Positions 1 through 12,039 of a stretch of 64,000 nt of DNA are shown piece after piece. The translations under genes and the position numbers were made by a program. The stretch's first letter is position 1. Every line of letters begins with the position of its first letter. Where the stretch lies: assembly GCA_905221605.1 (NCBI GenBank), contig CAJNDS010000890.1, positions 405,501 through 469,500 of the forward strand, in the 5' to 3' direction. A model generated the notes under the pieces. It was not told where the DNA came from. It did not search any database and worked only from the letters and a program-made list of their open reading frames with translations. Origin of the DNA: Symbiodinium natans (lineage: Eukaryota; Sar; Dinophyceae; Suessiales; Symbiodiniaceae).

Positions 1-141
1 TAGTTTCAGGATGCCGGCTGGCTGGGTGGTTGGGATGCTGGCTTGCTGAGTGGTGGTGCTGTGGCGCGCTCCAAAGCTTTTGTGGTGACAGTTCTCCTTC
101 CGTTCTCTGGCAGTACAGACGCCCGGAGGCTGGGGGCTGGT

Positions 142-789
142 TTAGCAGCACAGCCGCAGTCCTGGCGACATGTTTGAGCTCGTCGTAGGAGGGGTGCCCA
201 TACTTGGCAGTTTGCCTAGCTCCTGCTTCTGGAAACATGCTCCTTGCGTTGCCAGACTTCCTCCAGCAGCTGGTTTGGGGGTGGTGTCGGAGCCCAGGAC
301 GGACCTGTAGCGTGAATAGATGGAGATCGTTTGAGCATCCTCTCTTGCAGTCGAGTTGATCAAATCGATGTGCCCATGGCATGCAGGGTTTCAAAGACGT
401 GCTCTTTTGCATAAAAGTGCTTGCGAGATCTTTGTCCAGGCAGATGCGGCAGATGCATCGGGCTCGGGTGGTTGGTTCGGCTTTGGCGGCTCCGCGACCT
501 CCGCCGCTGCCGGCGGGGCCGCAGCCGGCGGGGCTGCAGCTGGCGGGGCAGCGGCAGCTGGTGGCTGGTTCGGTGGGCTCTTCGGAGGTGGCATTGGCTT
601 CTGCTGCATTTTGTCACAAGCACGGCTGGATGGGAGGTTTGCTGGCGACTGGTGGCCTTTCGTAAGTCTAGCATCTGCTGCAGGATCCAGTGGAGAAGAC
701 AAGGGCCAGGCACAACCTGTCCCATGGTATAGAAATTTCATGGCTACAAGCAGCTGCGTCTTATGACACGCACAGCATTTTCGGTTCAC
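142..789 (-). CDS. Possible minus-strand exons, Pro/Ala-rich protein
   Basis: Two minus-strand open stretches look coding by composition. The one at 789-391 contains a low-complexity run of PPAAA units (about residues 75-105 of the open frame) flanked by ordinary sequence ending in SAWTKISQ. The one at 363-142 has a mixed, non-repetitive composition with IYSRYRSVLGSD. No family is recognised and no start or stop can be fixed; the two lie in different frames, so an intron would have to separate them. The complementary plus-strand frames are also open because the region is GC-rich, so the strand is not certain. The gene may continue beyond the window's left edge. Confidence 0.25.
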
Positions 790-2821
790 CGGTTCGAGAT
801 GGCTAGGGTCGAGAAGTCTGCATACTCTTCATTGTTAGTGCCTCCGGCAAAGAATGACCGTGCGTGTGAAAATGATTACGGTCGCTCCAGATATTGTGGG
901 AAAGGACCGCCGAGGATGGGGGACGGGGGGGGGACGATTCTGGCTCGGAGCGCTTTCTTGTTTAGGGGTATATAAGTTTGCGCCATTGTGAACTGCCTTC
1001 TGCGTCTGGCAATCGGCTTGCTATTGGTGTCAACATCAGTCCACAAGCAGCTGTTGTGGTAGCTGCAAGCCAAACACAGCACCAAAACTGCTGACGAATG
1101 TGACTCACGAGATCTTCCAGTGGTCCTCTCAAAATCGGTTCATCGATACTCATAGCACGTCTCAGCACCTTGACTTGTTATCTTGTGTTCCATGATTTTC
1201 AAGGATGGCATTGAGCAGGAAATCGCCGTGTCTTCGTCATCGCGTGCGAAGACTGTACCTCACGACCCAATCCCTGGTCAAGTGCCCGTGTTCGCAACCA
1301 AAGACTCAAGGAACATGAACATGCAGTCGAAATGTCAGCGCATTACCCGACCTCGTGAGCTTGACATTTTGTTGGCCTTCCTGCCATCCAGCATCCCCAC
1401 GCGAATTTCAGCAAACTACTCGGAGGTATAATTCAGAGATGCTACAGGGCGGGATAGCAGCACACAGTGGCATGCAGCCTTCTTGCGGCCTCTTCCGTGG
1501 AGTTCCTGAAGATGGGATCCTACGCGGTCGCCTTCTGGTTGCAAAGTCGTCCCTAGTCCGCAACACGCTGACAAGATCCGTACTTGAAGCGAGGAGTTGG
1601 TGCTGGTCGGTGGCTGCTGCAAGCAGGTCTCATTGCTGTCATTGTAGCTTGACTGCACGTCTGGTGATGAGTAGGGTGACGTAATGAGGGCCAGGTGGGG
1701 TGTCTGTTGCTTGCCAGGATGTATGACAAGACCTCAGAAGCATACTCAGGATATACTCAGGTACCTGTATTAAAAGGGGCCCGTCAGCTGGCTTAGTTCT
1801 TGGAATGGCAGATGAGGCACTGGCTGTGTGCGTCTTGGACCCAGCTTCTGACCGCTTTTCTGCTGAGACCTTTGCCAACCAAAAGATGCCGAGGTTCTGG
1901 TCTTCGTTTTACTTCTGAGCGAGTCATTGGTGTTGTTCATCGTCACGCTGTCAGTTTCTTGTCATTCTTTCGTCCCGGAAGGGGACTTGGAGACCTGTGT
2001 GTAAGACATTGTGCAACATGACGAACAGAGTTTAAGAAGAAGATCCAAGAATCTCCCAGATCCATTCGTAAGAAACATGTTAACCCTGCGCAAAATCATC
2101 CAAATCAAGTCTGAGTGCAAGGTTTCAGGATTTCTATTTGCGAGCATGCCCCTTGTCTGCATCATGCGATGCGATCCTGGTGTGCTCTCGTTGTGTCGTA
2201 CAACGTTTCGAAGCCGAGGAAGTTTTGCCTTCGTCCGTGGGCGTGGCTAGGCAGGGGCCATCAAAGCCAATTGGTGTTGCTTGAAATACTATGACTTGCA
2301 GGCATGGACTCTCACTTACCGATCCTCTTCGATCTACAGACATCGGGGCTGGAGGTGCCTTTTATTTGAAAGATTTTGAAGAGGAAGTTGCCATGTTGCT
2401 CACCAAGGCGCATTCTTTCAGCATCTGATTCAAGCACCAGTGTTCCATGCCAGGTTGGCACCTGGGACTACTGCTTCCTCCGAAGGAAGAGCTGGCCAGC
2501 AACCACTCTCCGGGATGTGCACCTTGGCTGTGGGGTTTCGGGCGGGTCTAAGGTCTGGCTGCAAGGAACGCGCCGTGCCATGTGCAGATTGAGAACTTTC
2601 ATGAATTGTCAAGTACAGTTGTTTGATGGGGCACCGGTCAAGAAGGTCAAACCTTAATTTGTTCCTTCATACTGTGGCGATTATTCATTCATTCGCAGCC
2701 ATCAAGTGAGTTCGCGAAAGCGGTGTCGGAGGGGCCCCGTCATCTGTCAAGATGCCCATCGCAGTCCCTCCTGCGATAGGACCGACTCCAGAGAAACCAA
2801 ACACACAGCAGAGTCACAGAG

Positions 2822-3613
2822 TCAAGTCGGTCGCCAGCACGCTTGGATCAAAACTGCGTGTCTCAGACAGACGTCTACTGTCCCATATCCGTTGCAGTAG
2901 CTGGTCGAAAAGGATTGAGGATCGCGCTCTTGCTCTTCCCTCTTCGCCTGTCCGCGGATTGTCATTCCAACCTCATCGGTCAGTTTGTCGACCAACATCT
3001 TCAAAAAGTTGCTCAGCGGCTGCGTGCACAGGAAAGTCCTCCCCGTCTGAGGTCGTTCCTTCAAGCCCCAGGTCCTTTCCTTCTAGGTTCCAGTCCCCTT
3101 TGAGCACTAGGATTGTTTCACTTTCGCGCCGCCCTCGGAAGTAGGAGTTGGCCTTGTTGCGCGTCTAGACGCTTTTTCATCCAGTGGTTGTTCTGCTTTG
3201 TTCTGCTGTTGTCGCTGTTACGGCTGTTCGCACTTGTCATTTGCTTCCTGTATGTCATTTCAAGTTTGTCGGTCCCTGGTCCCGACCAGGGCAAAGAATC
3301 GAAAATCTGTGTCCGCCTGCTTAACCACGTTCTCCATGCGTGACAGGTGGTATAACCATCCCCCATCTTGGACATGTTTTTGAGATGCGCGCGCATCCCA
3401 GTCTGAAACAGAAGGTCGGTCGTATAGTTGCAGATGTGTTGTAAACCAGTTTCTTGGAGCCAATGGATTTTCCGCACAACAAGCTTGCTGTGCGCCACAC
3501 GTTGCGCGCAGTTCCGTGCTTTTGGTCCCGCGCTTGAAGGAGGTTGAGCTGTGAGCCCTAAGCTTCTGGCTGTTAAGGTCAGAGTTATGGTCAAAACAGA
3601 TTCGAGATGCCAA
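2822..3613 (-). CDS. Possible minus-strand exons, unknown protein
   Basis: Minus-strand frame 3064-2822 contains a helical, charged stretch (NFLKMLVDKLTDEVGM, then a RGQAKREEQERD run) that reads like a genuine exon. Upstream on the same strand, 3613-3260 is open for 117 codons with mixed composition and ends FFALVGTRDRQT. The frames differ, as expected if an intron lies near 3065-3260. No domain is recognised and splice sites are not fixed. With the open stretches at 4797-4480 and 789-142 it could form one minus-strand gene, which is inference only. Confidence 0.25.
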
Positions 3614-4479
3614 GTTACCTCATCATTCCAGAGGCGGGTCTACAAAGAGACTCTGGACTCCTTGGGCGAAACCGGAGAATCTGAGCCAGTTCCGATTTCC
3701 AGCAGCGAGAAGGCAAGGCATATTGTTTCTGTGATGTTGGGACATTTTCGTGTGTGTTTGGCCCGAGTGAATGGTGTTTTGTGGCAGCGTGTTTGGTCTT
3801 GCTCGGAATTTCATGCCGTGAGGTGTCAGCCGAGCTCCCGCAGTGCTGCGATGCTACGAAGGCGGCTGTGCCAACGGAAAGCAATCCCTCAAGCTTTTAT
3901 CAGACATGTGCTTCAACATCAGTATTGTTGTTAGTGTGCACAGATCGGATTACATCAACAATAGCAGGTAAACATGCGTACACGTGCGCGGCATGTGTTG
4001 TGCAATTCAGTTCGTGGTTTGGCAGTTCGGGTAGAAGTGTGTGTGTGTGTGTGTGACTGTGCGTGAAGTGACCTGGCGATTTGTGAAGGCATGCTTTGGC
4101 TCCTGCTGGAGATCATGCTGCTCTAGCGGCGCTTGGGACGCAAGTCCTTGGCGGACCAGACTCAGATTCGCAGAGCTTCCTAGTAGGATGCGCTAGTTAC
4201 CCTAAAGGATCCTAAATGTGAGCAACGCGAGAGTGGTTCGGGGGTCAGCAGCAAGTAGACACATCTGCATTCAAATTGTGCATTTAAAATGCATTCAGAT
4301 ACTACACTTGGCGACGTCGAGGTTCTGGCAGCTTTCTAGTCTCCGGCGTGTTTCTGGGTGCCAAAGTGGAGAGCAAAGTGGTGCGTCTGACAAGAGATGC
4401 CGGGGTCTGAGACTGGCAGAGTATGTGGTCTGTGTGCTTCAGCTCATTTCAACTCTCTGTCTTACTATTTTAGATGATT

Positions 4480-4797
4480 TTACTCATGCTTTGCTTGTGT
4501 AGACATTTCAGGTCTGGACCCGGAAGGAGGTAGAGCGACTACTGACCCTGGCCCAGCAGGGACGCCAGCTGCTCGGCCTGCCCGAGGCGGAGCGTTCGGC
4601 TTGCGCTCTGTAGCCAGCTTTTTTTGCTGCATCTCTTTTGCATGCTCTTGCATATTCTGCATTGTGTCGGCGTCGTGATCTCGTTCTTCTTTTCGAGGAT
4701 TGCTAAGGGATTTCCCTAACAGGCAACATTGCAGTTTGCAGTGTGCGATTGCCATAGCAGACCGCGATGTTGCTTGGAGACTGAAGTCACCGATCAT
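4480..4797 (-). CDS. Possible minus-strand exon, charged then Pro/Gly-rich
   Basis: The minus-strand frame encodes a charged helical segment rich in K, E, D, Q and M (from LSNPRKEERD to the EMQQKKLATERK region), then a proline/glycine/alanine-rich tail. This is a typical coiled-coil plus disordered-linker composition. It stops about 318 bases in. No family is recognised. Nearby minus-strand open frames at 5652-5455 and 3613-2822 could belong to the same gene, but splice junctions cannot be assigned. Confidence 0.25.
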   Translation of the reverse strand: MIGDFSLQATSRSAMAIAHCKLQCCLLGKSLSNPRKEERDHDADTMQNMQEHAKEMQQKKLATERKPNAPPRAGRAAGVPAGPGSVVALPPSGSRPEMSTQAKHE

Positions 4798-5454
4798 GGC
4801 ACGTTGCTCACAACTCGGCCTTCAGCTGGAGCCTCTTTCTTGTCGTTGCCGCCTCCGTCTTGGGTCTGGGATCACGGCGCGGAAAAGATCATAGAAGATT
4901 TGAAGGTGCCATGGCGGAAGGTCTGAATGTCGGGGTGGCCCTCTTTAACTGCTTAGAAATCAAACGAGGGGTTCTCCCGGAAGGTGGGAGGCCGAGAGGT
5001 GCGCACGTTCTTCTGAGCCGTGGAACAGTGTTCTGCTCGGCTTCTCGGGCATCACCGCTATCGGTGGTGGTGGTGATGGTGGGTGCCGCTTGCTGTTGAA
5101 GTGCTGTCCGTGTTGGATTGGCAAGCTTGCAGGCCCCAGTGGAGCCCGAGAGCGCCTCAGACCAAGTCCAGGCAGGCTGCTCGCATGGTTACTTGAGCTC
5201 CCAGGACCCTTCGTTCATGAGAACGGAGTTGCTGAATCTGTAAAGAGGGCGGCGGCGGGGGGGGTTTTGGGCTAATCCCCAGCTAAATCGGTGGTGTGTT
5301 TGGGTCGTTTGGGACCATGGTCCTACACTCTGCACCCCCCCTTCGGGCTCCTGTTGGGCTTTCCGGGTGGGCTGTTTTCAGTCAGGGTTTGGGCTCAAAG
5401 GTTTGGGATCCTACCTCAGCCACGCTTTGAAGCTTCGGGTAGTCGTTTGGAGCG

Positions 5455-5652
5455 TTAAACTTGAGGGGCTGCGTCTGCAGCTTGGGAGAGGGCATTAACC
5501 TGCCCCCCCTCCTGGGCTGCATGGATCATGCATGTTTCTTCTGCCAGATTGTCGATGTCGAGTGCATTCCGGTGAGCTGCGTCATGGGCAAAGAGGACCC
5601 ACTTCCCTTGTCCTAATTTGAACGCCCCGCCTCGGCATGGCCCGCCCAGCAA
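5455..5652 (-). CDS. Possible minus-strand exon, unknown
   Basis: Minus-strand frame of about 65 codons with balanced composition, including KLGQGKWVLFAHDAAH and DIDNLAEETCMIHAAQEGG. It reads like part of a soluble protein. No domain is recognised and the ends are not defined. Confidence 0.2.
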   Translation of the reverse strand: MLGGPCRGGAFKLGQGKWVLFAHDAAHRNALDIDNLAEETCMIHAAQEGGQVNALSQAADAAPQV

Positions 5653-5659
5653 CCCAAAC

Positions 5660-6135
5660 GAGCTAGAGATCGCGGGTATGAAGCCGGAATTTGGTATCCC
5701 ACTGTATGACTATATGGTCGGGAATTGCTCCCTAGTCCCGATGCACTGTCCGCTCTTGTCACTCATTCCAGGCAAAGCAGTGCCAAAATAAAGGTGGTGC
5801 GCTTTGTTGGGTTGGGGAGGGGATTAGAGGTGGGGTACCTGCTTTATGCTCACGGCCCGAGGCCTCGGCGGATTTGAGGAACAGGTATTCCTATTTGGCC
5901 ACCTTAGAAGTTCGTGGTTGTGGCTCGCACCGTACTGAAACTATGGAACATGCAGGATGGTTTGCCAACCATTCGGGAGGACAGCTGGCTTGGCCCCAGA
6001 AGTACTGCAGATGCGATACAGTCTGATAGACCGATAGAATGCGACTTAGAATGCGGTAGAGCATCCAGTGTCCAGGCTTTGAATGATTGAGTTTTGGTTC
6101 ATATCAGCTCAGATATGAGGATACGATTCTCCGGG
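5660..6135. other. No gene seen
   Basis: Both strands are interrupted by stops in this stretch. No repeat, RNA gene or motif stands out. Confidence 0.4.
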
Positions 6136-6349
6136 ATGCTACCGAGCCATCGGTGTTGCCAATGTTCTCAAAGGACTCGAGCATGATGTTGTCAGTACCG
6201 TCAGGCATGGACTGTTGAGCAGCATGATGAGCATGTCCAACAGGAAGCTTCGGAAGTGGCAGCAGATGAGAGATGCATGCCTACAGTGCTTTGGGCAGCA
6301 GATGATGTGCAGGGCATGCGGTTCCGCCACATTTCTGCCCCTCAGCCGA

Positions 6350-6833
6350 CTAGATCTCTTTGAGATGATCTAGCAGCTGGTTTTGCTGAGGTGCGGTCAG
6401 GTGTTCTGGCTCCGCGCCCGAAGATGAAGTCTCAATCCCAGGCATCGGTCTCAAAGCTGTTGTGAGCACTATTTTGTGAGGGTTCGGAGAAGAACGTATA
6501 GCAGACGCATCGGTCATAGGAATGAGATTGCTGTTTTTCAGCACCTTTTTGATTAACAGCATTTTGCAGGCCAAGGTGCAAGATCTTCTTGCGGTTTAGG
6601 ACGATGCCCGCTCCTCAGCTGGGAACTGCGAGGCTTCGAGATGCTAAATCTTGTAAGCCCTTTGTTTTTGATCTTTGTTTGAACTTGTTTGCGAAACTTG
6701 TGAGAGACTTGTCAGGTTGGAGACCTGAGCGGCAAGCTTTGAAGTCGCCCACCCTTTCAAGGGCAACGCCGCCTGGACGGTCAGAGATGCTGCCGGGCTG
6801 CGCGACAATGCTGTGATTCTTGCCAGGCTGCAT
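6350..6833 (-). CDS. Possible 3' exons of a minus-strand gene, unknown
   Basis: The minus-strand frame 6574-6350 ends in a natural-looking C-terminus (QQNQLLDHLKEI then stop), preceded by Ser/Pro-rich sequence. Upstream on the same strand, 6833-6615 contains a basic stretch (SLTSFANKFKQRSKTKG). If both are coding they need an intron between about 6575 and 6640. No family is recognised. The plus strand at 6150-6350 is also open, so the assignment is tentative. Confidence 0.22.
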
Positions 6834-7777
6834 GTTGGCGCATGAAAAATCTGTCTGGAGCAGATTTCATCAGCTTGCGCCGACATGAATCACGCGTGGG
6901 GTGGGTTTGCGAGCAGACCTCATCGCATTCTTGGCTTGCCTCTAGGCCTCTAGCTGCACTGAACCATAGGGCCAGAGAGCTTGTAACAGCCTTTTGCCGG
7001 ATTATGCTTGATGACGGCGTTTATGTGGGCAACCTGCTCTGGCATCGTGCTATGGCTCCTAGGCTGCGATTTGCAAGGATTAGTACAATATCACCAGCGG
7101 TGAGCCAATCAACAGCTTCTTGTAAAATTCACTGCTGGCGCTCCAGCTGCTGTCTGCAGTAGCTGGAGGGCTTTCACGTTGCATGGCGTTGCACATAGGC
7201 AGGATCATGCAGGTGTGGTGGATGAGGTGCCCAGGGGCTGCCTTCGGAAGGTGCTGTTGGTTGGCAAAAGAGCAGCAGCGATCCTTGGGAGCATGATCTG
7301 CCTAACTTGTGCACGGGCAAAGCTCGCTGCGCAAAACCTATGCAGAAAGCAGACGCAACAATGAGAGTGCGCTGCCGTTTATCATGCTGTTTGGTTCCTG
7401 ATACCTTCATGCTGTTTCCTGTGACGAAGCCATTCTCAGCTCACACAGCCTGTCAGGAACACTGTCACAAGCTGCATTAAGCAGTTCGTTGACGGCCAGC
7501 ACGATTTGAAAGTCAACGCCTGGTTGCCACGTGATGTTGTATGGCCGTGTCATGTGGCCACCACTGGTGCGCACTGGATTTCAATGCCTCTTGTGTACAG
7601 CAGCCCTGAGCAGCCTTGCTCAGTCGCCTAAAGTTGTGAGGGCTGACAAGTCCGGCAATACCGCATATAAATATCTCAGAGCAACTCATCCAAGAACCTT
7701 GTCAACACAGTGTGTGGCACACAGCTTCTAATTGCGGATTTGCCTTACTTGCCAGCTCTCTGGAGGTAGTTCGGTAG

Positions 7778-8242
7778 GTGGCCACGGTGGCTAAATGGAA
7801 CAAACCAAGAAAGTTCTCTCATCTGTGCATCTTTGCTTTTGTGAGAATCTGTTCGCTCCAGTGGCCTGGTCACTGGCAATGCCCCCTTAGAAGTCCTAGA
7901 AGTCCTCCCCTTAAGTCTGCTATGTCTGCTCCTCCGCCTGCCAGGCCAGCCGCGAAGGCGGAGGCGCAGAAGCAGAGGCGGAAGGCGCAGAGGAAGGCGC
8001 AGAATGATCTTTCTGCGATGCTCTGTGATGCTCTGCGAATTCAAGCGAATCTTGACAGAAAAAATCTGCTGCCATCTGCTCTAGGCGGCTTCGACTTGGA
8101 AGGAGAACTGGACATGGACTTGGGCCTGGGCGGAGATGACGATGGGGAGGCTGGGTTGGCACTGGCAAGGTGCATGAACGATGGTCGCGACTTATTTATG
8201 CGCAGCTGTCGCATGGCATTTTCATGCAGCGTGTATCGGTGA
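7778..8242 (+). CDS. Possible exon, basic helix then acidic Asp/Gly segment
   Basis: The plus-strand frame contains a strongly basic Ala/Lys/Arg/Gln helix (PAAKAEAQKQRRKAQRKAQ), then NDLSAMLCDALRIQANL and an acidic Gly/Asp/Leu segment (ELDMDLGLGGDDDGEAG). This pattern is unlikely by chance. There is an ATG at 7921 in good context. The frame stops at 8242. No known domain is visible. It could be the 5' part of the gene whose possible later exons lie at 8949-10503. Confidence 0.35.
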   Translation: MATVAKWNKPRKFSHLCIFAFVRICSLQWPGHWQCPLRSPRSPPLKSAMSAPPPARPAAKAEAQKQRRKAQRKAQNDLSAMLCDALRIQANLDRKNLLPSALGGFDLEGELDMDLGLGGDDDGEAGLALARCMNDGRDLFMRSCRMAFSCSVYR

Positions 8243-8948
8243 GTCAGCATGACCCGGGTTGCGTCAGGGTGGCTGTGAGCAGCAATAAGCTGCAATGAGA
8301 GCAGCAATGCGCTGCAATGAGCTGCACAGGTAGTTAGCTGATGCTAGCTGATGTCGGCCTGCTAGTTCGTCTCTAAGCCCGAAAGGGCGCGAAAGACTGC
8401 CATGAAGGCAGACTTGGTTAGTGCCATGGGCAACATGCCTACGGATGTTCTGGTGATGCCGCTTATGCGCATGCTGTTTGTACATATGTTGAGGCACCAT
8501 GTGCTGCAAGAACACATTGGTGTGCAGGTGTTCTGCAGAGTGGGTGGAAATGGAGGAAGAAGCAGCGCATTGGTGGTCCAAGATCGAGGGTGAAGGTGTC
8601 AGTGTCGTCGCAGATTATCCCATTATTCCAAAGCTTTCAGGATCACAGGCCACGTAGCGTTGCATGGGGTCGAGCAATTGAACTGTGGCCAGCGTCGGGG
8701 TCCAGGGACCACCATCAGCACCGCCGCCATGACGGCGGCAGGACAGGCCATGGTGGCCGTAGGCCCAGGCTGAGACGAAAGCACTCACAGCAGACAATCC
8801 AGACAAGGGCCAGCAGATTTTACATCAAGGGAAGGTTTCCGTTTGAAAAATTTGCTTGCAGCGCACTAGGTCCTGGTACCCATCCGACAGAAGTCCGCCA
8901 TGACCTTCGTCAACGCTGGGGACTCAGCTTCGGCTGCCATCTCGGTAT

Positions 8949-10503
8949 TTGACCATAATGCTATTCGAACTGCAAGCAACTGAGGACAAGGATGCCGAGC
9001 TCATGGGCCTCGTCGATGAAGAGAAGGAGCGCCTGGCAGGGCACCTGGCATGGGAGGCGACGAAACGACCAAGCGAAGTCCAAGTTCTCATGCAGTCTAA
9101 ACATGCACAAGCATGCTCAACAAATGATCAACAAGTTTAATACAACAAGCGTTGAGACGCGCAACAAGGCAGCCTGTGAAGGCTCAAGAGCTGTCGATGT
9201 GAGTTTACATAGGTCTTCTCGTTGGCATCCGCTCGTGCGATACAAAGCTATTTATGAGCTGGCGTCGCTGGTGGCTCACCTTGCAGTTCTCCGAGCGCAT
9301 CTGGGCTGCTAGTCATGTTGGCCCATGTTGTCTCTCTTCGCATGGTCTCCGTGGCTGCGTGCTGCCCTTCGTTTGATGGGCATTCCTGCCCGTGCTCGTT
9401 TGAAGCGTGGCCTTCAGTGGGTCGTTACGACTGGTTCTCCTTCGTTGCGGCGACACGGTTGGATGTTGTAGCTGCCTTGGGTTTGGCATCATTGCTTTGG
9501 TGGTGTCGCTGATCTCGCCGCTGGTCGGGTTGATGCTTGAAGGCGGCATGTCGGACGTCAAGTTGGGCGTGCTTGGGGCAGTTGGTCAGCACCATGCCTC
9601 GGGAGGCGTGATGTTGATATTGCTGTCCACAGGGCTCACAGCAATCCTTGCGCATACTGTTGCTTGTGGTTCCTCATGGAGCCCTGCCACTCTTGCTGGG
9701 ACTTGAGCTCATGTTGTGTGGCCAGTGTCCACACAGGCGGTTGGTGCCAGTTGTCGCCGTCCTTGTCTGGCTCTTTGTGACAAGTGGGGAATGTTGATTT
9801 TGATTCTGTTCGATGGCTGTTTGTGTTTTAAGAAAAGGCCTGAGCAGCTTGTCGTCCTTGCGTGGATTGTTGCTGTTCTTCTGGGCTAGTGGCTTGCCAT
9901 AGATTCAAGGCAGTGTGAGAGTCTGAGTTTCTGCCGATGTGAGTTTACGTAGGTCTTCTCGTTGGCCTCCGCTCGTGCCTTGTCCTTTTTGGGGTCTTTG
10001 CACTACGGAAGTTTCGCGAGCTGGCGCTAGCATTGGTGTGTTATGCGAGATGACAAGGGCTGGATCTGCAGGGAGCAAATGATTGGCTCTGCAGCTCATC
10101 CGATTTTGCGAGCTCCCTGCCAGTGTTCTGATGCCGAGGCGCAAGTGGACAAGGACAAACAGAAAGAGATGCAGCTCAAGGCATGTGCGTCCTTTTCTCC
10201 CTATAATATAGAAAGAGTGACACGGTTTCAGATTAGCTCCTTTGTGTTTTCTGAAGTGAGTGCATCTTGCTTCTGGCAGCCGGGCAGGCCTCTGACTTGG
10301 CAGACCTCCGTGCAGCACGCAAGGACACTTTTGCAGAGATGGAAGTGCCTGGAGTTGACTTGCGAATTCCAGTAGGTCTCAGTAAGTTGCATGGTGAAGC
10401 TGGACGTGCAGGAGCTGAAGAGGTCCCGCCAGGAAGAGGACAGAGCACGGAAGGAGGCGCTTTATGAGAGCATGGCTAAGCCTGGAAAAGAAGAAGAGTT
10501 CTA
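8949..10503 (+). CDS. Possible multi-exon gene, coiled-coil C-terminus
   Basis: Several plus-strand pieces look like exons of a charged, coiled-coil protein. Around 8965-9060 lies a stretch of the type DKDAELMGLVDEEKERLAG. Around 10135-10180 lies DAEAQVDKDKQKEMQLK. Around 10285-10370 lies DLADLRAARKDTFAEM followed by EVPGVDLRIP. At 10393-10503 the frame reads KLDVQELKRSRQEEDRARK, then a KPGKEEEF end and a TAA stop at 10501-10503. The frames differ and are separated by non-coding sequence, consistent with introns. No family is recognised. A 45-bp duplicated segment sits inside the region (9196-9243 and 9933-9979). Confidence 0.35.
9196..9979 (+). repeat. Separated direct repeat, about 45 bp
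   Basis: The segment from CGATGTGAGTTTACATAGG at about 9196 through TCTTCTCGTTGGCATCCGCTC recurs at about 9933 with two or three mismatches. The copies are about 737 bp apart. Confidence 0.7.
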
Positions 10504-11648
10504 AGAGAGAGCCTGGGAGCCGACAACCCTTCTAAAAGCTATTTTCGAATACAACTTGACAGTTTGTAGCCCGCGTGCCGTCTAACAAACAAGTCAGCAT
10601 CAGCGTCAGCACTCGTAAGCGCCACGCGACGCGCAACGGGGCCTTTCCCAACGCCTGTTTGCTTTTCTTTGAGGCTGCACTAATGGCCGGAGTCGCCTGT
10701 CGCTGGGTCGATGATGCGCCTCAACCCCCCACCCTCATCCGAGAATCATGGGATGATGATGCTTACTTTGGGGACGGCGCGGGGGTTCAAAAGGGAGAAA
10801 CGGTCGAAACACGAAACCAAGGTGTTTGCGAGGCTTTCTGCGCTGTCTTGGGCTTTTCACCGCTTGGGTGGTTGGTGTCGAGGAAGGAGCTGGAGGAGGA
10901 ATGCCAAGACAGGGGGGTTTGATGGTGCAAGCGGGAAGGGCAACTGGCGAGGATTTGCGAGAAAGGATGGGGTCGGTCAAAAAACTCGGGTTTCCACTGT
11001 TTCCACGGCTCACAATATTGTCCCCTTCTCTCTATCTGACCTTCTTTCGTAACTGACATGCTCCTTTCATACGCTCGGGGAAAACTATTGGCTGTAGATG
11101 GCTGTATGTAACATGCAAAAAATCTAGCAAATGCGGAACTACACAACTGCTTGACCTCTGCGTGCAATCTTCCGGAACTGGAAACTATTTGTTGTTCCTC
11201 ATTTGACGTTGCTGCGATGCCCTTGCAAGGTAGGTGTGGGCTTGCCAGGGTGGATTCACGAATGTCTAGATTCCGGTGAGTTTTGCAGCTGCGAGACACC
11301 CACTCCGTAGCGTGCGGGCTTGGACCCCTGGACCGATTTCTCTCAACAAGGTCATACAAGGTCGTCAAGTGAGCAACGCACAGTTTGAAATCTTCTGCAA
11401 AGTCCATGCACGTGCTCCCTGAAATGTAGCGAGAACATGAGAGAACAGCGGATCAACCGCTTTACCGAGATGATTTCTAGACTTGAAGCAGGCACTTAAG
11501 CAACAGAACCGGAAGCGTTCGAGAGGCTCTTCTGAAGCCGGCCAAGCCTGAGAAAGGGGCACCTGCGATACCAAGCTTCATGCCGCTTGCCCGCAATTGC
11601 ACCGCAAGGGGTTCTCCGCATCGCCTACCAAGCTTCAAGTTTGATTAG

Positions 11649-12038
11649 ATGCCGCAGTTCGCAGTGGGCTGCACAATCTTGATGCCTATGGCAATCCTAT
11701 GGCACAATGACAGGAAGGTCAAAGCCGCCAAAGCGACCGACACAGAGAAAGCCCGAACTGCAGGCTCGTATCACATGTTCTTGCAAGCGCGAGCGAAGCT
11801 TTTCGGTGTCTCAGCATTGCCTGAGCTGTTCGCCCGAGGTATGTGTTAGTCGAAGGTTGTGGAGTAGACTCTTGCTGAGAAGCACCGCTTCGTATGTGTC
11901 ATCGCTTCTGTAGGAGAGGATCAGGCAGATCCTGCAGAGCCGGATGCAAAGCAGGCCAGAATAGAGGCCCGTGGGAGTCTGAATAGCATTGGCCCCGCTT
12001 CTGGTTCGCAAACAAGACCTGGCTCAGGTCCCACGTGA
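11649..12038 (+). CDS. Hypothetical protein, two 3' exons with a clear intron
   Basis: The first exon, open from 11649, contains KAAKATDTEKARTAGS and FLQARAKLFGVSALPELFAR. It ends at 11838 exactly before a GTATGT donor. The intron 11839-11913 ends in TTCTGTAG. The next exon continues in frame from a split Gly codon (LFARG|EDQADPAEPDAKQARIEA), runs through a Ser/Gly/Thr-rich tail and stops at TGA 12036-12038. The clean GT-AG intron with the frame preserved makes these exons credible. The true start may lie further upstream, because the sequence before AAKATD is less coding-like. No family is recognised. An AGGT at 12028-12031 could act as an alternative donor to an acceptor near 12152. Confidence 0.5.
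11839..11913 (+). other. Intron, 75 bp, GT-AG
   Basis: The donor CCGAG|GTATGT and acceptor TTCTGTAG|GAGAG join two coding-like frames in phase 1. Confidence 0.6.
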
Positions 12039-12039
12039 A

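Noticed and set aside
467-590. Gly/Ala-rich plus-strand protein
   Set aside because: All six frames are open here owing to the GC-rich repeat. The minus-strand Pro/Ala frame is slightly more coherent.
3455-3478. Minus-strand CCATTGGCTCCAAG resembling the spliced leader
   Set aside because: Two bases missing and one inserted, in a plausible coding frame, with no intronless gene next to it.
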